A DNA stretch of 16,150 nucleotides, from positions 1 to 16,150 of the forward strand of contig URHH01000049.1 of the NCBI GenBank assembly GCA_900547615.1, in the 5' to 3' direction. The notes under the pieces were generated by a model. It was given only the letters and a program-made list of their open reading frames with translations. It had not been told where the DNA came from and ran no database searches. The number at the start of each line of letters is the position of its first letter. The stretch's first letter is position 1. Source of the stretch: an uncultured Blautia sp. Lineage in GTDB: Bacteria > Bacillota > Clostridia > Lachnospirales > Lachnospiraceae. This document shows, one piece after another, positions 14,557 through 16,150 of this stretch. The translations under genes and the position numbers were made by a program.

Positions 14557-15816
14557 ATGAAAAACAGAAAGTTTATTCCGCTGATGCTTGCGGGCGCGCT
14601 TGTATTTTCCATGAGCACATCTGCATATGCTTCAGGAACAGAGGTGGAAATTGCAAATATAGAGGCAGAACGTAACGCAGCAGAGGCAGAGCTTGCCCAG
14701 GCACAGAATAATATCAGCAGTCTGGAAGGACAGAAACAGGAACTGGAAGGCTATCTTGCAGAACTGAGCGCACAGTATGATTCTTTGACAAATGAGATTT
14801 CAAGACTCAGCGTAGAGGCAGGAGAAAAAGAAAACGAATTAAAACAGTTAAAAAAAGATCTGGAAAAGGCAAAGGCAGCTTCTGAGAAGCAGTATGAGGC
14901 GATGAAAATACGAATCGCGTATATGTATGAAAACGGAGGAACTTCAGCTCTGGAAATGCTCCTCTCCGCAGAAAACTTTGCAGATTTCCTTAACAGAGCA
15001 AACAACATTATACAGATTTCTGATTATGACAGAAATATGCTGGAAAAATATGAAAACCTCCAGGCTTCTATTAAAGAGCAGGAGCAGAAGGCAGAAGAGG
15101 AAGCAGCGTCTATTAACACGCTGATGGCAGAGCGCTCCTCGAAACAGCAGGAAGTACAGACGCTTGTTTCCGGAACAAAAGATAACATCGCTTCTTACGT
15201 GAGCCAGATCAGTGCAACCCAGGAGGAAGCACAGGCGCTTATGAACCAGATCAGCAGTGCGGACAACAGCATTGCCGTTCTTGTACAGCAGGCAGAGGCA
15301 GAGCGTCAGGCAGAAGAAGCGGCAGCAGCTCAGCAGGCAGCAGAGGAAGAAAGCCAGGAAAGCAGCGAAGAAGATTACGGATATGATCCGGAGGAAGACA
15401 CAACCGATTCTTCCAGCAGTTCCACAAGCAGCGATGTGGTAGTGGAAGAAGTTGAGGAAGAGTCTTATGAAGAACCTTCTCAGGAAACTTATACAGAAGA
15501 GGAAGCACCGGTTGAAGATACAGGTTCTTCTTCCGGCCAGGGAACTTATCTTGGAAACTTTACGCTTACAGCGTACTGTAACTGTGCGCAGTGCTGCGGA
15601 ACAGCCGGCAATCTTACAGCAAGCGGAACAGTTCCCACATCAGGACATACCGTGGCAATGGCGGGAGTGCCGTTTGGAACACAGCTTTTAATTAACGGAA
15701 CTGTGTATACAGTAGAGGATCTCGGAACACCTTACGGACATGTGGACATTTACTTTGACAGCCACGCGGAAGCGTTAAGTTTCGGGCTGCAGTCAGCAGA
15801 GGTATATCAGTTATAA
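14557..15816 (+). CDS. Secreted coiled-coil protein with C-terminal 3D domain (probable cell-wall hydrolase)
   Basis: Probable peptidoglycan-active exported protein, 419 aa. Residues 1-25 are a signal peptide (KNRK basic start, hydrophobic LMLAGALVF core, cleavage likely after SAYA). Residues ~30-250 form a long coiled coil rich in A/E/Q, including the PcsB/CwlO-type segment YMYENGGTSALEMLL (about 122-136) and FADFLNRANN. A low-complexity acidic Glu/Ser linker (~252-325) leads to a 3D domain (~328-419): FTLTAYCNCAQCCG, TASG, and the Asp-rich end VEDLG...VDIYFDSHAEAL, comparable to YuiC and Rpf-like lytic transglycosylase-type beta-barrels. The CwlO-like region in B. subtilis proteins supports FtsEX interaction; that role here is inference. 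Start ATG 14557 has GAGGTG (14543-14548). It is monocistronic, with its own promoter and terminator. Confidence 0.9.
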   Translation: MKNRKFIPLMLAGALVFSMSTSAYASGTEVEIANIEAERNAAEAELAQAQNNISSLEGQKQELEGYLAELSAQYDSLTNEISRLSVEAGEKENELKQLKKDLEKAKAASEKQYEAMKIRIAYMYENGGTSALEMLLSAENFADFLNRANNIIQISDYDRNMLEKYENLQASIKEQEQKAEEEAASINTLMAERSSKQQEVQTLVSGTKDNIASYVSQISATQEEAQALMNQISSADNSIAVLVQQAEAERQAEEAAAAQQAAEEESQESSEEDYGYDPEEDTTDSSSSSTSSDVVVEEVEEESYEEPSQETYTEEEAPVEDTGSSSGQGTYLGNFTLTAYCNCAQCCGTAGNLTASGTVPTSGHTVAMAGVPFGTQLLINGTVYTVEDLGTPYGHVDIYFDSHAEALSFGLQSAEVYQL

Positions 15817-15827
15817 CGTGCAATTAA

Positions 15828-15867
15828 AAAAGGCGTTTTGGAATTTTAGGATTCCGAAGCGCCTTTT
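15828..15867. terminator. Bidirectional terminator between the 3D-domain gene and the pduB-like gene
   Basis: A stem of about 17 bp (AAAAGGCG at 15828-15835 with CGCCTTTT at 15860-15867, extended by 15836-15844 with 15851-15859 including two G-U pairs) has a 6-nt loop and A/T flanks on both sides. It serves two convergent genes. Confidence 0.85.
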
Positions 15868-15914
15868 CTAAAATGAGTATGAAAAGTAAAAAACATATAT
15901 GAAAATTATCTGTA

Positions 15915-16150
15915 TTACAGGTAGGGCTCGCCCGGGATTTCCGGGTAGCTTCCCATAGAGATCAAAAGCTCAAGCCCAACCTGACGAGCCTGTAAAACAG
16001 CTTCTTTTACGGCGCTGGCATCTCCTGACAGGGCGAGAATGACCTCGTTGGAATGACTTGTTCCCCGGTCTGGCGTCATGTAGCTGATGATGCGCACAGA
16101 AGAGGCTTTCATCGCCGTATCTGCCATCACAAGACCGATTGCGGCGGCAG
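15915..16150 (-). CDS. pduB: PduB-type (BMC-T) microcompartment shell protein, C-terminal part
   Basis: Trimeric shell protein of bacterial microcompartments. Only the last 77 residues are in the window; the frame stays open to the right edge, so the gene starts outside. The visible end reads AAAIGLVMADTAMKASSV, then RIISYMTPDRGTSHSNEVI, LALSGDASAVKEAVLQAR and VGLELLISMGS, ending in EPYL. This matches the second BMC domain of PduB-like proteins, with the usual HGTSxSNEVI and SGDxxAVxxAV segments. A GTG at 16130 is an internal Val codon, not a start. The gene is the last of a minus-strand unit, ending 48 bp before a bidirectional terminator. A propanediol-type or glycyl-radical-enzyme compartment would lie to the right, but its cargo cannot be seen. 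Confidence 0.85.
   Translation of the reverse strand, partial: AAAIGLVMADTAMKASSVRIISYMTPDRGTSHSNEVILALSGDASAVKEAVLQARQVGLELLISMGSYPEIPGEPYL

Noticed and set aside
1..16150. CRISPR arrays, tRNA/rRNA genes, insertion sequences or phage genes
   Set aside because: No spaced repeat arrays, cloverleaf or rRNA sequence, transposase, integrase or phage structural genes were seen on either strand.

Overview
The window looks like chromosome of a low-to-mid-GC Firmicute of class Clostridia, most likely family Lachnospiraceae. Reasons: GGAGG-type ribosome sites, use of TTG and GTG starts, a paired GlgC/GlgD ADP-glucose pyrophosphorylase, a DnaD-type primosome protein next to a DnaI/DnaC-type helicase loader, a long (393 aa) lineage-type PRPP synthetase, SpoVG, a surface protein with InlB-type repeats, and the end of a bacterial-microcompartment locus. 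The genus cannot be fixed from the sequence.

Layout, left to right. (1) 1-2085, +: the C-terminal part of a large surface protein with about six B-repeat-like modules followed by an SGNH esterase domain, ending in a clear terminator. (2) 2150-6235, +: a promoter, then asnS (asparaginyl-tRNA synthetase), an SbcD/YhaO-like metallophosphoesterase and a short SbcC/YhaN-like ATPase, closely packed. (3) A bidirectional terminator separates this from a minus-strand operon reading right to left: dnaD-like (9533-8508), dnaI/dnaC-like (8481-7495) and prs (7491-6310), linking helicase loading with nucleotide precursor supply. (4) 9534-9891: a 358-bp intergenic region upstream of dnaD and just downstream of murC, holding seven matches to the DnaA-box consensus plus one near-match, in two tandem arrays. 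This is the most striking non-coding element here. (5) murC on the minus strand (11271-9892). (6) A divergent AT-rich regulatory region, then glgC-glgD-spoVG on the plus strand, followed by a 10-bp tandem repeat and a terminator. (7) A secreted coiled-coil plus 3D-domain cell-wall protein with its own extended -10 promoter. (8) A bidirectional terminator and, at the right edge on the minus strand, the C-terminus of a PduB-type (BMC-T) microcompartment shell protein.

Most genes are ordinary housekeeping functions. I do not see a clear-cut new defence or mobile system. The best candidate for undescribed biology is the DnaA-box double array. Its second half also forms an inverted repeat that looks like the murC terminator, and a Spo0A-box-like motif lies between the two halves. 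It could let DnaA (and perhaps Spo0A) control the primosome operon, or act as a DnaA-titrating or secondary origin-like site.
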